Source: UBA4742 sp963785815 | Lineage (GTDB): Bacteria > Actinomycetota > Acidimicrobiia > Acidimicrobiales > Acidimicrobilacustridaceae | Direction of reading: 5' to 3' | Assembly (NCBI GenBank): GCA_963785815.1 | Contig: CAWAWN010000001.1 | Coordinates: 124,001-188,000 of the forward strand | Length of the DNA stretch: 64,000 bases | Part shown: piece after piece, positions 36,521 through 45,033 of the stretch | Numbering within the stretch: the first letter of the stretch is position 1 | Layout of the letters: every line of letters begins with the position of its first letter | Notes under the pieces: generated by a model | The model's database searches: none | What the model was told of the DNA's origin: nothing | Seen by the model: the letters and a program-made list of their open reading frames with translations, nothing else | Program-made: the position numbers and the translations under genes

Positions 36521-36724
36521 TCAGTCGAAGCCGTCGTCGGGCTCGCGCAGCACGTTGATGGCCTTCTCCACCGCCCGCCGGGCCCGGGTAAGGCGCTTCT
36601 CGTCCACCGGCAGCTCGTGGCCCCCGGCATCGATCGACTCGCGCAGCCGCTCGAGGGCCAGGTCGGCCAGCTCCTCGGCGATGACCTCGAGGCGTTGGCG
36701 GATGTCGTCGAACTCTCCGGACAT
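36521..36724 (-). CDS. Small helical hypothetical protein
   Basis: A 67-residue, mostly helical protein (MSGEFDDIRQRLEVIAEELA, later KRLTRARRAVEKAINVLRE). Such short proteins with an RARRAVEKA-type tail are common in actinobacteria but have no assigned function. AGGAAG lies seven bases before the ATG. It is divergent from the Cys-rich gene at 36759. Confidence 0.65.
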   Translation of the reverse strand: MSGEFDDIRQRLEVIAEELADLALERLRESIDAGGHELPVDEKRLTRARRAVEKAINVLREPDDGFD

Positions 36725-36758
36725 CGGGACTTCCTACCGCAGATACGCTGCGGCCACC

Positions 36759-37517
36759 ATGGCTGCCCCCGATGCCGCGCCCTCCGACGGGTCGCGTCCC
36801 GACGACCTGCACGAGTGGCTCTCGTTCGACCTCGACGGCGAGACCTACCAGTTCGACGTGACCTTCCTCACCAGCCCATGGATCTGCATCTTCGGCCGTG
36901 GCTGTCCCGGCGTGCTCACCGGTCCGGCCCCCGAGCTCGAGCAGGGCTGCTGCAGCTACGGCGCCCACTTCACCGACAAGGCCGATCGCAAGCGCGTGGC
37001 CAGGGTGGCCGCCACCATGGACGCCGACGAGTGGCAGTACAAGGATGAGGCCGACGCCCTGGGCGGCCCGATCCACCGCAACGACGACGGCGAGTGGGTG
37101 ACGCACATCACCGACGACGCCTGCATCTTCCTGAACCGCCCCGGTCATCCCAACGGGGCCGGCTGCGCCCTGCACCAGGCCGCGCTGGCCCGAGGCGAGC
37201 GGTTCCTCGATTGGAAGCCCGACGTGTGTTGGCAGCTCCCCCTGCGCCTCGAGCACAAGGTCGACGACAACGACCACACCACCAACGTGCTGCGCGAGTG
37301 GAAGCGGCGCGACTGGGGCGCGGGCGGGTTCGAGTTCGACTGGTGGTGCACCGACGCCGACGACGCCTTCGTGGGGCACCGCCCCGTCTACCAGGAGCTG
37401 GCTGACGAGATCACCGAGCTCGTGGGCGCGGTAGCCTTCGCGGCACTCGTCCGCGAGCTGGATCGCCGTCCTGGCGAGCAGCTCCTCGCTCACCCCGCCC
37501 TCAAGAAGCGGCGCTGA
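36759..37517 (+). CDS. Cysteine-rich hypothetical protein (YkgJ/DUF3109-like layout)
   Basis: A 252-residue protein with Cys in WICIFGRGCPGVL, GCCSYGAHF, DDACIFL and GCALHQ, and one more Cys in KPDVCWQLPLRL. This spacing resembles metal-binding proteins of the YkgJ/DUF3109 group, but I cannot confirm the family. A metal or iron-sulfur site is plausible. The ATG lies nine bases after TACGCT. It is followed 18 bases later by the McrB-like ATPase gene, so the three genes to 39.5 kb may form one operon. Confidence 0.65.
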   Translation: MAAPDAAPSDGSRPDDLHEWLSFDLDGETYQFDVTFLTSPWICIFGRGCPGVLTGPAPELEQGCCSYGAHFTDKADRKRVARVAATMDADEWQYKDEADALGGPIHRNDDGEWVTHITDDACIFLNRPGHPNGAGCALHQAALARGERFLDWKPDVCWQLPLRLEHKVDDNDHTTNVLREWKRRDWGAGGFEFDWWCTDADDAFVGHRPVYQELADEITELVGAVAFAALVRELDRRPGEQLLAHPALKKRR

Positions 37518-37535
37518 TCCGCCGACAGGAGCGCC

Positions 37536-38471
37536 ATGCGTGCTTTCACCGCCGAAGAGCTCGAACAGGCGGCCACCGACGAGGGGATGATCTTCCCCGA
37601 CTTCGTGATCGACCAGCTGGTGGCCGCCGTCGACGCCGGCAAGCACGTCATCCTCACCGGCCCGCCCGGCACCGGCAAGACGACGCTGGCGTACCTGGCG
37701 GCCGACGTGGCCCGCCAGGCCATGTTCTGCACCGGCTACCTGCCCACCACCGCCACCTCCGAGTGGACCACCTTCGAGACCATCGGCGGCCTGCAGCCGA
37801 CCCCCGACGGCCTCATCTACCGTCCCGGCCTGTTCGTGGAGGCCATCGAGAGCGGCCGCTGGCTGGTCATCGACGAGCTCAACCGGTCCAACTTCGACCG
37901 GGCCTTCGGCCAGCTCTTCACCGTGCTGTCGGGCTCCGCCGTGGTGCTGCCCTTCAAGCGCAAGGGCCAGCCCAACCCGCTGTCGATCGTGCCCAGTGGG
38001 GTCGAGCCCCCCGACAAGACCGACGTCATCCGGGTGCCGGCCAACTGGCGCATCATCGCCACCATGAACGTGTTCGACAAGAACCTGCTGTTCGACATGT
38101 CCTACGCCCTCATGCGCCGCTTCGCCTTCATCGAGGTGGGCACGCCCGACGACTGGGCCTACGAGAAGCTCCTCCAGGGTCCCGGTGACCTGGTGGCCAA
38201 GCTGCTGCCCCTGCGGCGCTTCACCAACCTCGGCCCCGCCGTCTACCTGGATGCGGCCAAGTACGCGGCCCGCCGGGCCAAGGACGCGCCCACCGAGTCG
38301 CGCCTCATCTACGAGGTGTTCTACGCCTACTTCCTGCCTCAGTTCGAGGGCATGGAGGATCGCCGGGCCACCACGCTGTACCGCACGGTGGCACAACTGA
38401 TGGACCCACCCGAGCAATCCGAGGCCCAACGCACCATCTCCGAGGTGCTCGGGGTCGAGCTGGCGGTGTGA
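37536..38471 (+). CDS. AAA+ ATPase of the McrB/AAA_5 type
   Basis: A 311-residue ATPase. Walker A is GPPGTGKTTLAY, Walker B is WLVIDELNRSNFDRAFGQLF, and the sensor/arginine-finger region is ATMNVFDKNLLFDMSYALMR with RRF after it. The GTP-specific MNTADRS of McrB is replaced by MNVFDKN, so ATP is more likely. There is no DNA-recognition domain at the N-terminus. Its stop overlaps the next gene by four bases, so the two products probably act together. Confidence 0.85.
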   Translation: MRAFTAEELEQAATDEGMIFPDFVIDQLVAAVDAGKHVILTGPPGTGKTTLAYLAADVARQAMFCTGYLPTTATSEWTTFETIGGLQPTPDGLIYRPGLFVEAIESGRWLVIDELNRSNFDRAFGQLFTVLSGSAVVLPFKRKGQPNPLSIVPSGVEPPDKTDVIRVPANWRIIATMNVFDKNLLFDMSYALMRRFAFIEVGTPDDWAYEKLLQGPGDLVAKLLPLRRFTNLGPAVYLDAAKYAARRAKDAPTESRLIYEVFYAYFLPQFEGMEDRRATTLYRTVAQLMDPPEQSEAQRTISEVLGVELAV

Positions 38472-39484
38472 CCGTCCTCGACCGCGACCTGGTCCCGGCC
38501 GGCGACGGCCCGGCCGACGCCTTCCTGGAGATCTGGAACCGCCTGTCGCGCCCCTTCGACGTGCCGCGCACGGTGTCGGCCCTGGTTGGCCTGCCGGTCA
38601 ACGAGGTGGCCCAGATGGTGGGGGCCCGGCTGGCCACCTCGCCCGAGGCCGAGGGGCTGCTCGACGCCATGCCCAAGGTGGTCCGGTCCCTGGCCACCTC
38701 GTTGCAGACCCAGACCGAGCGCTGCATCGGCAACCTCCGCGGGCCGGTGCTGTGGAGCGAGACCATGTCGGCCCGGGCCTCGAGCTTCGGCGACGAGGGC
38801 CTGTTCGTGTGCAAGACGCCGTCGCGGGCCTACGACATCGACGAGAACCGGGTGCTGGTGGCGTCGCTGCTCATGATCAGCGACGCCGCCCGCGGCGCCG
38901 AGCACAACAACGAGCGGGCGCTCGACGACCCGTTGCTGCGGGCGGCCCGGCGCAACGGCAACGAGGCCAACCGGTTCGCCCAGCACCCGTCGCTGGCCCG
39001 GGTCACCCAGGAGCGACCCAACGCCCGGGCCATCAAGCGCACCCGTTCGGGCAAGCACCGCAAGTCGTACCAACCGGCCCTGGACATGCTCGAGCGCTAC
39101 GCCAACCCGCTCGATGCCCAGGACGTGTGGGCCCTGTGCGACGAACGCACCCGGGCTCAGCACCGGGCGCTGGTCGGGGTGATGACCCGCCTCGAGCGCC
39201 AGGGCGCCACCCGGCTGCCCGCCTTCCGGGTCGAGCGCGGCGCGCTGTTCACCGGCCCGGTGCAGTACTACCACGGCCGTCGCCTGGGTGACCGGACCCG
39301 CATGTCGGGGATCGTCATCGGTCAGCTGTTGATCGACGTCCCCGATCGCCTCCACGACCCGAGCCGCCGACGGGCCGAGGCACGCCTGGCCGCTCGGGCC
39401 GGGTCGCGGACCACGATGGTGGTGATGGGCGAGGAGGACCTCGACCGGGCGTTGGAGCGAGCCATCGAGCTGGCCACCGGCTGA
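38468..39484 (+). CDS. Hypothetical partner of the McrB-like ATPase
   Basis: A 338-residue protein starting VTVLDRDLVPAGDGPADAF. The region NLRGPVLWSETMSARASSFG and then RAYDIDENRVLVASLLM resembles the DUF2357/McrC N-terminal pattern. No PD-(D/E)xK nuclease motif is visible in the C-terminal half, unlike true McrC proteins. Its GTG overlaps the ATPase gene by GTGA. A restriction role is uncertain; it may be a structural or regulatory partner. Confidence 0.7.
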   Translation: MTVLDRDLVPAGDGPADAFLEIWNRLSRPFDVPRTVSALVGLPVNEVAQMVGARLATSPEAEGLLDAMPKVVRSLATSLQTQTERCIGNLRGPVLWSETMSARASSFGDEGLFVCKTPSRAYDIDENRVLVASLLMISDAARGAEHNNERALDDPLLRAARRNGNEANRFAQHPSLARVTQERPNARAIKRTRSGKHRKSYQPALDMLERYANPLDAQDVWALCDERTRAQHRALVGVMTRLERQGATRLPAFRVERGALFTGPVQYYHGRRLGDRTRMSGIVIGQLLIDVPDRLHDPSRRRAEARLAARAGSRTTMVVMGEEDLDRALERAIELATG

Positions 39485-39496
39485 GGGCGCGCCCGG

Positions 39497-41317
39497 CTAG
39501 CGCTTCTGGCGCCGCCGATCCTGTTCGCGCAGGAGGCGCTTGCGCACCCGCAGGCTCGACGGGGTGACCTCGACCAGCTCGTCGTCGGCGATGAACTCGA
39601 TGCCGGTCTCGAGGGTGAGGACGCGGGGCGGCACCAGCTTGATGGCCTCGTCCGCGGCGTGGGTGCGGATGTTGGTCTTCTGCTTCTCCCGCACCACGTT
39701 GACGATCATGTCGTCGGGCTTGGCGTTCTCCCCCACCACCATGCCCTCGTACACGGATGTGCCCGGCCCGATGAAGAACTCGCCCCGGGCCTGGAGGTTG
39801 TCCAGGGCGTAGCCGGTGGAGGTGCCGGCCCGATCCGCGATCATGGCCCCGCCCTTGCGCCCGGGGAGGTCGCCCACCCAGGGCGTCCAGCCGGCGTGGT
39901 GCTGGTGCATGAGGGCGGTGCCCCGGGTGGCGGTCAGCAGCAGTGAGCGGAACCCGATCAGCCCGCGGCTGGGGGCCTCGATGCTCACGATGGTGCGCCC
40001 GGCGTCGCCCGGGCGCAGGTCGGTGACCTTGCCCTTGCGGGGGGCCAGGGCCTGGGTGACCGTGCCCACGTGCTCGTCAGGGACGTCGATCACGGCCCGT
40101 TCGAGGGGCTCGTGGCGCTTGCCGTTGATCTCGCGCACGATGACCTCGGGCCGACTGACCTGGAGCTCGTAGCCCTCTCGACGCATCGACTCGATGAGCA
40201 CCGAGAGCTGGAGCTCGCCCCGGCCGGCCACCTCGATGATGTCGGGCGAGGCGGTGTCGGCCAGGCGGATCGACACGTTGCCCAGCACCTCGCGCTCGAG
40301 GCGGTCGCGCAGGTGGCGCGACGTCAGGTACGAGCCCTCCTTGCCCGCCAACGGGGAGGTGTTGACCGCGAAGGTCATGCGCAGCACCGGCTCGTCGACC
40401 ACCAGGCGCGGCAGGGCCTTGGGGTCGACCGACGAGGCGATGGTGTCGCCGATCTCGACCTCGGGGAACCCGGCCACCACGAACAGGTCGCCGGCCGTGC
40501 GCTCGTCGACGTCGATCCGGCTGATGCCCTCGAAGCCCATCAGGTTGGCCAGCTTGCGGCGCAGCGGGCTCTGGCCCTCGTCCTCCTCGCACAGCGCCAC
40601 CTGGTCGCCCTTGCGCATGGTGCCCTGGATGACGCGCCCCACCGCCAGGCGACCCAGGTACTCCGAGGCGTCCAGGCTGGTGACGATGGCCTGCAACGGC
40701 GCCTCGGGATCGCCCTCGGGAGCGGGCAGCGTGTCGACGATGGCCTCGAACAGGGGCGTCAGGTCGTCGTCGGGTCCGGGCATGCCGACCCCGGCCACGG
40801 CTCGGCCCTCGCGGGCCACGGCCGAGATGATGGGGAACTCGATGCGCTCGTCGGAGGCGTCGAGGTCCAGGAAGAGCTGGTAGATCTCGTCGAGCACCTC
40901 GTCGGCGCGGGCGTCCTGGCGGTCGACCTTGTTGAGCACCACCACCGAGGGCAGGCCGGCGGCCAGGGCCTTGGACAGCACGTAGCGGGTCTGGGGCAGG
41001 GGGCCCTCGGCCGCGTCGACCAGCAGCAGCACGCCGTCGACCAGGGCCAGCGCCCGCTCGACCTCACCCCCGAAGTCGGCGTGACCGGGGGTGTCCACCA
41101 GGTTGATGCGCACATCGCCCCACTGCACCGAGGCCGCCTTGGCCAGGATGGTGATGCCGCGCTCGCGCTCCTGGTCGTTCGAGTCCATGACGCGGTCGAC
41201 CAGGGCCTCGTGGGTGCCGAAGACGTGGGTGGCGCGCAACATGGCGTCGACCAGGGTGGTCTTGCCGTGGTCGACGTGCGCGACGAGCGCGAGGTTGCGT
41301 AGGGCGGTGCTGGACAT
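39497..41317 (-). CDS. typA: Ribosome-binding GTPase TypA/BipA
   Basis: A 606-residue translational GTPase. The G1 box AHVDHGKTTLVDA, G3 DTPGHADFGGEV and G4 NKVD are intact. The C-terminal domains have GRGELQLSVLIESMRREGYE and the TypA-specific tail with ARGTALMHQHHAGW-like sequence. It binds the ribosome and supports growth under stress or cold. The neighbouring plus-strand gene ends 13 bases away (convergent). Confidence 0.96.
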   Translation of the reverse strand: MSSTALRNLALVAHVDHGKTTLVDAMLRATHVFGTHEALVDRVMDSNDQERERGITILAKAASVQWGDVRINLVDTPGHADFGGEVERALALVDGVLLLVDAAEGPLPQTRYVLSKALAAGLPSVVVLNKVDRQDARADEVLDEIYQLFLDLDASDERIEFPIISAVAREGRAVAGVGMPGPDDDLTPLFEAIVDTLPAPEGDPEAPLQAIVTSLDASEYLGRLAVGRVIQGTMRKGDQVALCEEDEGQSPLRRKLANLMGFEGISRIDVDERTAGDLFVVAGFPEVEIGDTIASSVDPKALPRLVVDEPVLRMTFAVNTSPLAGKEGSYLTSRHLRDRLEREVLGNVSIRLADTASPDIIEVAGRGELQLSVLIESMRREGYELQVSRPEVIVREINGKRHEPLERAVIDVPDEHVGTVTQALAPRKGKVTDLRPGDAGRTIVSIEAPSRGLIGFRSLLLTATRGTALMHQHHAGWTPWVGDLPGRKGGAMIADRAGTSTGYALDNLQARGEFFIGPGTSVYEGMVVGENAKPDDMIVNVVREKQKTNIRTHAADEAIKLVPPRVLTLETGIEFIADDELVEVTPSSLRVRKRLLREQDRRRQKR

Positions 41318-41334
41318 CGGTTCAGGCCATCAGA

Positions 41335-41523
41335 TCAGGATGGGAACAGGCCCTCGTCGCTGTCTTCGTGGAGGCACCACGAGGCGTGGTCGCGTCCGGG
41401 CTCGGCGCCGCACTCGGGGCAGGGCTCGGAGTCACGGCGATCGAGGATCGCGTCGAAGTCGAGGTCGTTGGTGTGCTTGAGTGCTCGGGCTTCTTCGAAG
41501 CGCCGATGTCGCCCCTTCTTCAC
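41335..41523 (-). CDS. Small zinc-binding hypothetical protein
   Basis: A 62-residue protein read from GTG 41523 (VKKGRHRRFEEARALK). CPECG and a later WCLHED give a C-x2-C plus C/H metal site. The frame extends 37 codons further, but the GTG follows a GGAG site and lies near a TACACT -10 at 41561-41566. Function unknown. It lies 18 bases upstream of typA, so it may be in the same transcript. Confidence 0.65.
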   Translation of the reverse strand: MKKGRHRRFEEARALKHTNDLDFDAILDRRDSEPCPECGAEPGRDHASWCLHEDSDEGLFPS

Positions 41524-41645
41524 GGGCCAACTCCAAGTGGTGACGAGTGATCGCCCGTGCAGTGTAGCCCCTCGGTGCCTGTTCCAACTCGCTGACCTGC
41601 GACGATGCCCTCCGGCGTTCTCCAAGTCTTTCAAGTGGTCTCAGA

Positions 41646-42827
41646 TCACTCCAGACTTTGGCGCGATCGGACCTCCAGGGCCAGCTCGCCGTGGCCGGTG
41701 AAGGCCAGCGCGGCCTCGCCTTCGACCAGTCGGCGGATGGGTTCGCCCACCAGCTCGGCCCGCCAGCCCTGGCTGAGCCGGGCCCCCGGATCGTCGCGCA
41801 GCAGGGCCTCGATGTCGGACCGGGTGGCCAGCAGCCCGGTGTCGATCTCGAGGTTGCGGGCCAGCTGGCTGACCCAGGCCGACACCAGCGCCACTGCGGG
41901 CCGCAGCTCGCGGTCGAGCTCGCGCGGTTCGGGGTCGTCGGACGGCTCGGGCTGGCGGGCCATGCCCTCGGCCACCGCGGCCAGGATGCCGTCGGACTGG
42001 TTGGACCGCAGGGACCGGTCGTCCACGCCACGCACGCCGCGTAGCTGGTCGCGGGTGGTCGGGTGGCGCTGGGCGATGCCCACGATGGCCAGGTCGGACA
42101 GGACGTGGCGAATCGGCTGGTCGGTCTCGGCCGCCCGTCGCTCACGCCAGGCGGCCACCGACTGGGCCACGCGACGGGCCTGGCCGTGCAGCTGGCGGAT
42201 CTCCTTGACCCGGCGCCAGGCCTGCTCGGGGTCGCGGCCACCGCGCTCGCGCAGGCGCACGGCCTCGCACTCGTCGAGCACCCACTGCCAGCGACCGCGG
42301 GCCTCGAGGTCGGCGGCCAGCTTCTGGTGGACCTCCAACAGGTGCTCGACGTCGCCCGCCGCGTAGGACAGCTGGTTGGCGTCCAGCGGCCGGGCCAGCC
42401 AGTCGGTCAGGCGGTGGCCCTTGGCCAGGCGGATGCCCAGGATGCGCTCGTAGAGGGCGGCCAGCGACGGCGTGGACATGCCGATGAACCCCGCCGCGAT
42501 CTGGGTGTCGAGCAGGTGGGCCGGGCCCGTGCCGCAGGCCAGTTCGAGCACCTCGAGATCCTGGTCGGAGGCGTGGAGCACGGCCAGCCCGTCGCCGTCG
42601 AGGATCTCGGCCAGCGGGGCGATGTCGACGGCCAGCGGGTCGACCAGGGCCAGGCCGTCGCTCCAGGCCACCTGCACCAACGCCAGCTTCGGGAAGTAGG
42701 TGCGTTCGCGGTGGAACTCGGTGTCGACCGCATAGGCCGGGGCGCCGCGCAGGGCGTCGAGGACGGCGGCGAACCCGGCCTCGGTGTCGACCAGTCGGTG
42801 GTCGGTCACCGAGTGGTCAACTCGCAC
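41646..42827 (-). CDS. rnd: Ribonuclease D
   Basis: A 393-residue 3'-5' exoribonuclease for tRNA end maturation. The DEDD catalytic residues appear in AVDTEFHRERTYFPKLALVQ, LHASDQDLEVL, and SYAAGDVEHLLEVHQKL. Two HRDC-like domains follow. The start is GTG 42827, overlapping the MobA-rhodanese gene by 11 bases. The intergenic stretch to 41523 holds nothing clear. Confidence 0.92.
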   Translation of the reverse strand: MRVDHSVTDHRLVDTEAGFAAVLDALRGAPAYAVDTEFHRERTYFPKLALVQVAWSDGLALVDPLAVDIAPLAEILDGDGLAVLHASDQDLEVLELACGTGPAHLLDTQIAAGFIGMSTPSLAALYERILGIRLAKGHRLTDWLARPLDANQLSYAAGDVEHLLEVHQKLAADLEARGRWQWVLDECEAVRLRERGGRDPEQAWRRVKEIRQLHGQARRVAQSVAAWRERRAAETDQPIRHVLSDLAIVGIAQRHPTTRDQLRGVRGVDDRSLRSNQSDGILAAVAEGMARQPEPSDDPEPRELDRELRPAVALVSAWVSQLARNLEIDTGLLATRSDIEALLRDDPGARLSQGWRAELVGEPIRRLVEGEAALAFTGHGELALEVRSRQSLE

Positions 42828-43722
42828 CGCCGGTGTCGACCGGGAAGCCCGCGTCGATCCAGGCCAGGGTGCCCCCGGCCACGTTGACGACCTCGTAGCC
42901 CTCGGTGACCAGGAACTCGCCGGCCCGCCCGCTGCGGGCCCCGCTGCGACAGATCAGGTAGAGCGGCCGGGCCTCGGGCAGCTCGCCCAGCCGGTCGGGC
43001 ACCTCGGCCAGCGGGATGAGCTGCGCCCCCGGCACGTGGGCCTCGTGGTACTCGTCGGGTTGGCGCACGTCGACGATGGGGGCACCCGCCTGGTGGTGGA
43101 CGCGCAGCTCGTCGACATCGATCTCGGGAACGGTCACGGGGCGAGCGTAGCGGCGCAGGTCCTCGGGTCGGTCCACGTCGGCCAGCCGGACCGGGTCGAG
43201 GTGGGCCACGGGGACCACGGCCAGCCCGGCCAGGGCGCGGTGCAACGCCCGCTCCCCCGTGGTGAACGATGCCAGCAGCGCCGATCGCGCCGACCGGCGG
43301 TAGGCGGCCGGGACGGGTTGGCGTCGACCCTCGACCACCGGCACCGCCACCTGGGCCTCGCGATGGCGGTCGAGGGCGTCGACCAACGCGCCCACGCTGG
43401 CCGCATCGATGGCCGGCAGATCGCACGACAGCACGACCACCACGGCCTCCGCCGCCAGGGCCAGCGCACCCAGCACGCCGCCCAGCGGGCCCTGGCCCGG
43501 GTGCTCGTCCGGCCGGGCCTCGAGCCCGACCGCGGCGAGGGCGGCTAGGTCACCCCCCACGCAGAACACCTCCGACGCGCCGGCGCCGGCCAGGGCGGCG
43601 GCGGCCACGGCGGCCAGTGGGCGACCGTCCAGGTGCACCAGCGCCTTGTCGGTCCCCATGCGCGACGACGCCCCTCCGGTGAGCACCGCACCGCTGAAGC
43701 CGGGGCGACCGCGACCGGTCAC
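42817..43722 (-). CDS. MobA-like nucleotidyltransferase fused to rhodanese
   Basis: A 301-residue fusion. Residues 1-200 are a molybdenum-cofactor guanylyltransferase-like fold (AVLTGGASSRMGTDKALVHL and VVLSCDLPA). Residues 205-300 are a rhodanese domain (GAPIVDVRQPDEYHEAHVPG) with active-site Cys in YLICRSGARSG. Together they could link sulfur transfer to molybdopterin cofactor maturation, which is inference. It is followed by rnd with an 11-base overlap. Confidence 0.85.
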   Translation of the reverse strand: MTGRGRPGFSGAVLTGGASSRMGTDKALVHLDGRPLAAVAAAALAGAGASEVFCVGGDLAALAAVGLEARPDEHPGQGPLGGVLGALALAAEAVVVVLSCDLPAIDAASVGALVDALDRHREAQVAVPVVEGRRQPVPAAYRRSARSALLASFTTGERALHRALAGLAVVPVAHLDPVRLADVDRPEDLRRYARPVTVPEIDVDELRVHHQAGAPIVDVRQPDEYHEAHVPGAQLIPLAEVPDRLGELPEARPLYLICRSGARSGRAGEFLVTEGYEVVNVAGGTLAWIDAGFPVDTGGAS

Positions 43723-43723
43723 C

Positions 43724-44296
43724 TCAACCGCCGTAGTTCATGCGCGTGTCCTCCATGCGCAGCACCGGGGTGTCCTCGTCGCGCTGGAACCCGCAGGCCA
43801 CCACCTCACCGATGAACAACGTCGTGTCGCCCACCTCGACCTGCTCACGCAGCTCGCAGTCGAACCAGGCCGGGGCCTGGTCGAGCACGGGCGCACCGTT
43901 GGGGCTGTCGTGGCAGGCGAAGCCGTTGGCCGTGAAGCCGTCGGCCGGCCCGGCGGCCAGGTCGATCTCGACCGGTTTGGTGAACTTGCGGACGATGGCC
44001 CGGTCCTCGCGGTCGATGGTGTTGAGGGTGAACCGGGCGCCCTCGGTTACCAGGCGATGGGTCAGGGCGCCGTGCTCCACCCCGATGGCCAGCTGCTTGG
44101 GGGCGAAGCTGACCTGGGTGACCCAGTTGCAGGTCATGAGGTTGCGCTCGTCGCCGGCCCGGCTGCCCACCAGGTACAGCCCGCTGGGCAGCGTCCACAG
44201 GGCCCGGCGCCGCATCCGGTCGTAGGCGTCGCGCTGCTCGTCGGTGTCGACGCCCGCCGGGAACGGGCCGATGGGGTCGTCCTGGGTGTGGGGCAT
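43724..44296 (-). CDS. Flavin reductase-like domain protein
   Basis: A 190-residue flavin-binding protein of the split-barrel reductase type. RALWTLPSGLYLVGSRAGDE and MTCNWVTQVSFAPKQLAIGV fit the FMN-binding family, and TVTEGARFTLN-like sequence follows. It may serve a partner monooxygenase, but none is adjacent. ATG 44296 lies seven bases after TAGGCT. It is divergent from the lipoprotein gene. Confidence 0.85.
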   Translation of the reverse strand: MPHTQDDPIGPFPAGVDTDEQRDAYDRMRRRALWTLPSGLYLVGSRAGDERNLMTCNWVTQVSFAPKQLAIGVEHGALTHRLVTEGARFTLNTIDREDRAIVRKFTKPVEIDLAAGPADGFTANGFACHDSPNGAPVLDQAPAWFDCELREQVEVGDTTLFIGEVVACGFQRDEDTPVLRMEDTRMNYGG

Positions 44297-44303
44297 GACC
44301 GGG

Positions 44304-44309
44304 AGCCTA
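44304..44309 (-). promoter_or_regulatory. Leaderless -10 element of the flavin reductase gene
   Basis: TAGGCT, seven bases, ATG 44296. Confidence 0.5.
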
Positions 44310-44322
44310 AGCGCCCCGCCGG

Positions 44323-44328
44323 TACGGT
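44323..44328 (+). promoter_or_regulatory. -10 element of the lipoprotein gene
   Basis: TACGGT, nine bases, ATG 44338. It lies 14 bases from the flavin reductase -10, so the divergent promoters may interfere. Confidence 0.45.
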
Positions 44329-44337
44329 GATCCGGCC

Positions 44338-44715
44338 ATGTCCGCCCGTCCCCTCGTCGCCGCGGCCACCTTCGTCGTCGTGTCGGCGGCGCTGGTCGGC
44401 TGCGCGCATCCCGTGCGCTACGACCCCTACCTCACCACCATCGACATCCAGCAGGCGGGGTCCGAGGCGGCCAACGACGTCGGCCTGAACCTGTACTACG
44501 GGTACGAGTGCGAGGTCGACGGCGACCCGAAGGACCAGACCCGCTTCACCGTCGACTGCCAGACCACCACGGGCGACGGCCGTCCCACCACCCTGACGGG
44601 GACGGGCCAGGCGGACAACAACCGCCATTACCACGGGACCTGGGTCATCCAGGTCGACGAGCGCACGGTGGCCACCCTGCACTGCCTGGGCAGCGAGGAG
44701 GCCCCTCGCTGCTGA
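44338..44715 (+). CDS. Putative small lipoprotein
   Basis: A 125-residue secreted protein. A signal peptide ends in the lipobox LVGC, so the mature protein is probably lipid-anchored. The mature part has three further Cys (C57, C71 and the last residue) that could form disulfides, and an EANDVGLNLYYG-like start. No family was recognised. It faces the GNAT gene, with nine bases between the stops. Confidence 0.75.
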   Translation: MSARPLVAAATFVVVSAALVGCAHPVRYDPYLTTIDIQQAGSEAANDVGLNLYYGYECEVDGDPKDQTRFTVDCQTTTGDGRPTTLTGTGQADNNRHYHGTWVIQVDERTVATLHCLGSEEAPRC

Positions 44716-44724
44716 CGCCGCCGG

Positions 44725-45033
44725 TCAGCCGGGCCCGGCCACCAGCTCGGCGTAAGCCGGGTGACGCCGGATGTACTCGGCGATGAACGGGCAGGTGACG
44801 ATGATCTGCAGGCCGCGGCGAGCCAGGTCGTCGAGGGTGTCGCGCGCCAGCCGGCCCCCCAGGCCGTGGCTCTCGAAGGTCGGGTCGATCTCGGTGTGGA
44901 CCAGGTCGACCACGTTGGCCCGGCGCCGGTACTGCACGAACCCGGCCAGCTGGCCGTCGACCGCGATCTCGTAGCGCTGTCGGCCGGGCTGGTCGGTGAC
45001 GACGATCGAGTCGGCGTCGTCGGCGTCGGTCAT
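44725..45033 (-). CDS. GNAT-like N-acetyltransferase (YidJ type)
   Basis: A 102-residue acetyltransferase of the short YidJ/DUF1681 type. VVDLVHTEIDPTFESHGLGG contains the acetyl-CoA-binding RxxGxG-like turn, and RGLQIIVTCPFIAEYIRRHP completes the fold. ATG 45033 overlaps the DUF3151 stop by ATGA. The substrate is unknown. Confidence 0.82.
   Translation of the reverse strand: MTDADDADSIVVTDQPGRQRYEIAVDGQLAGFVQYRRRANVVDLVHTEIDPTFESHGLGGRLARDTLDDLARRGLQIIVTCPFIAEYIRRHPAYAELVAGPG

Noticed and set aside
37817..38098. Possible small minus-strand gene inside the McrB-like ATPase
   Set aside because: No start signal and no homology pattern; it lies within the conserved AAA+ core.
39484..39493. GGGCGCGCCC palindrome between convergent genes
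   Set aside because: Only ten bases and partly inside the gene end, so a terminator call is not justified.
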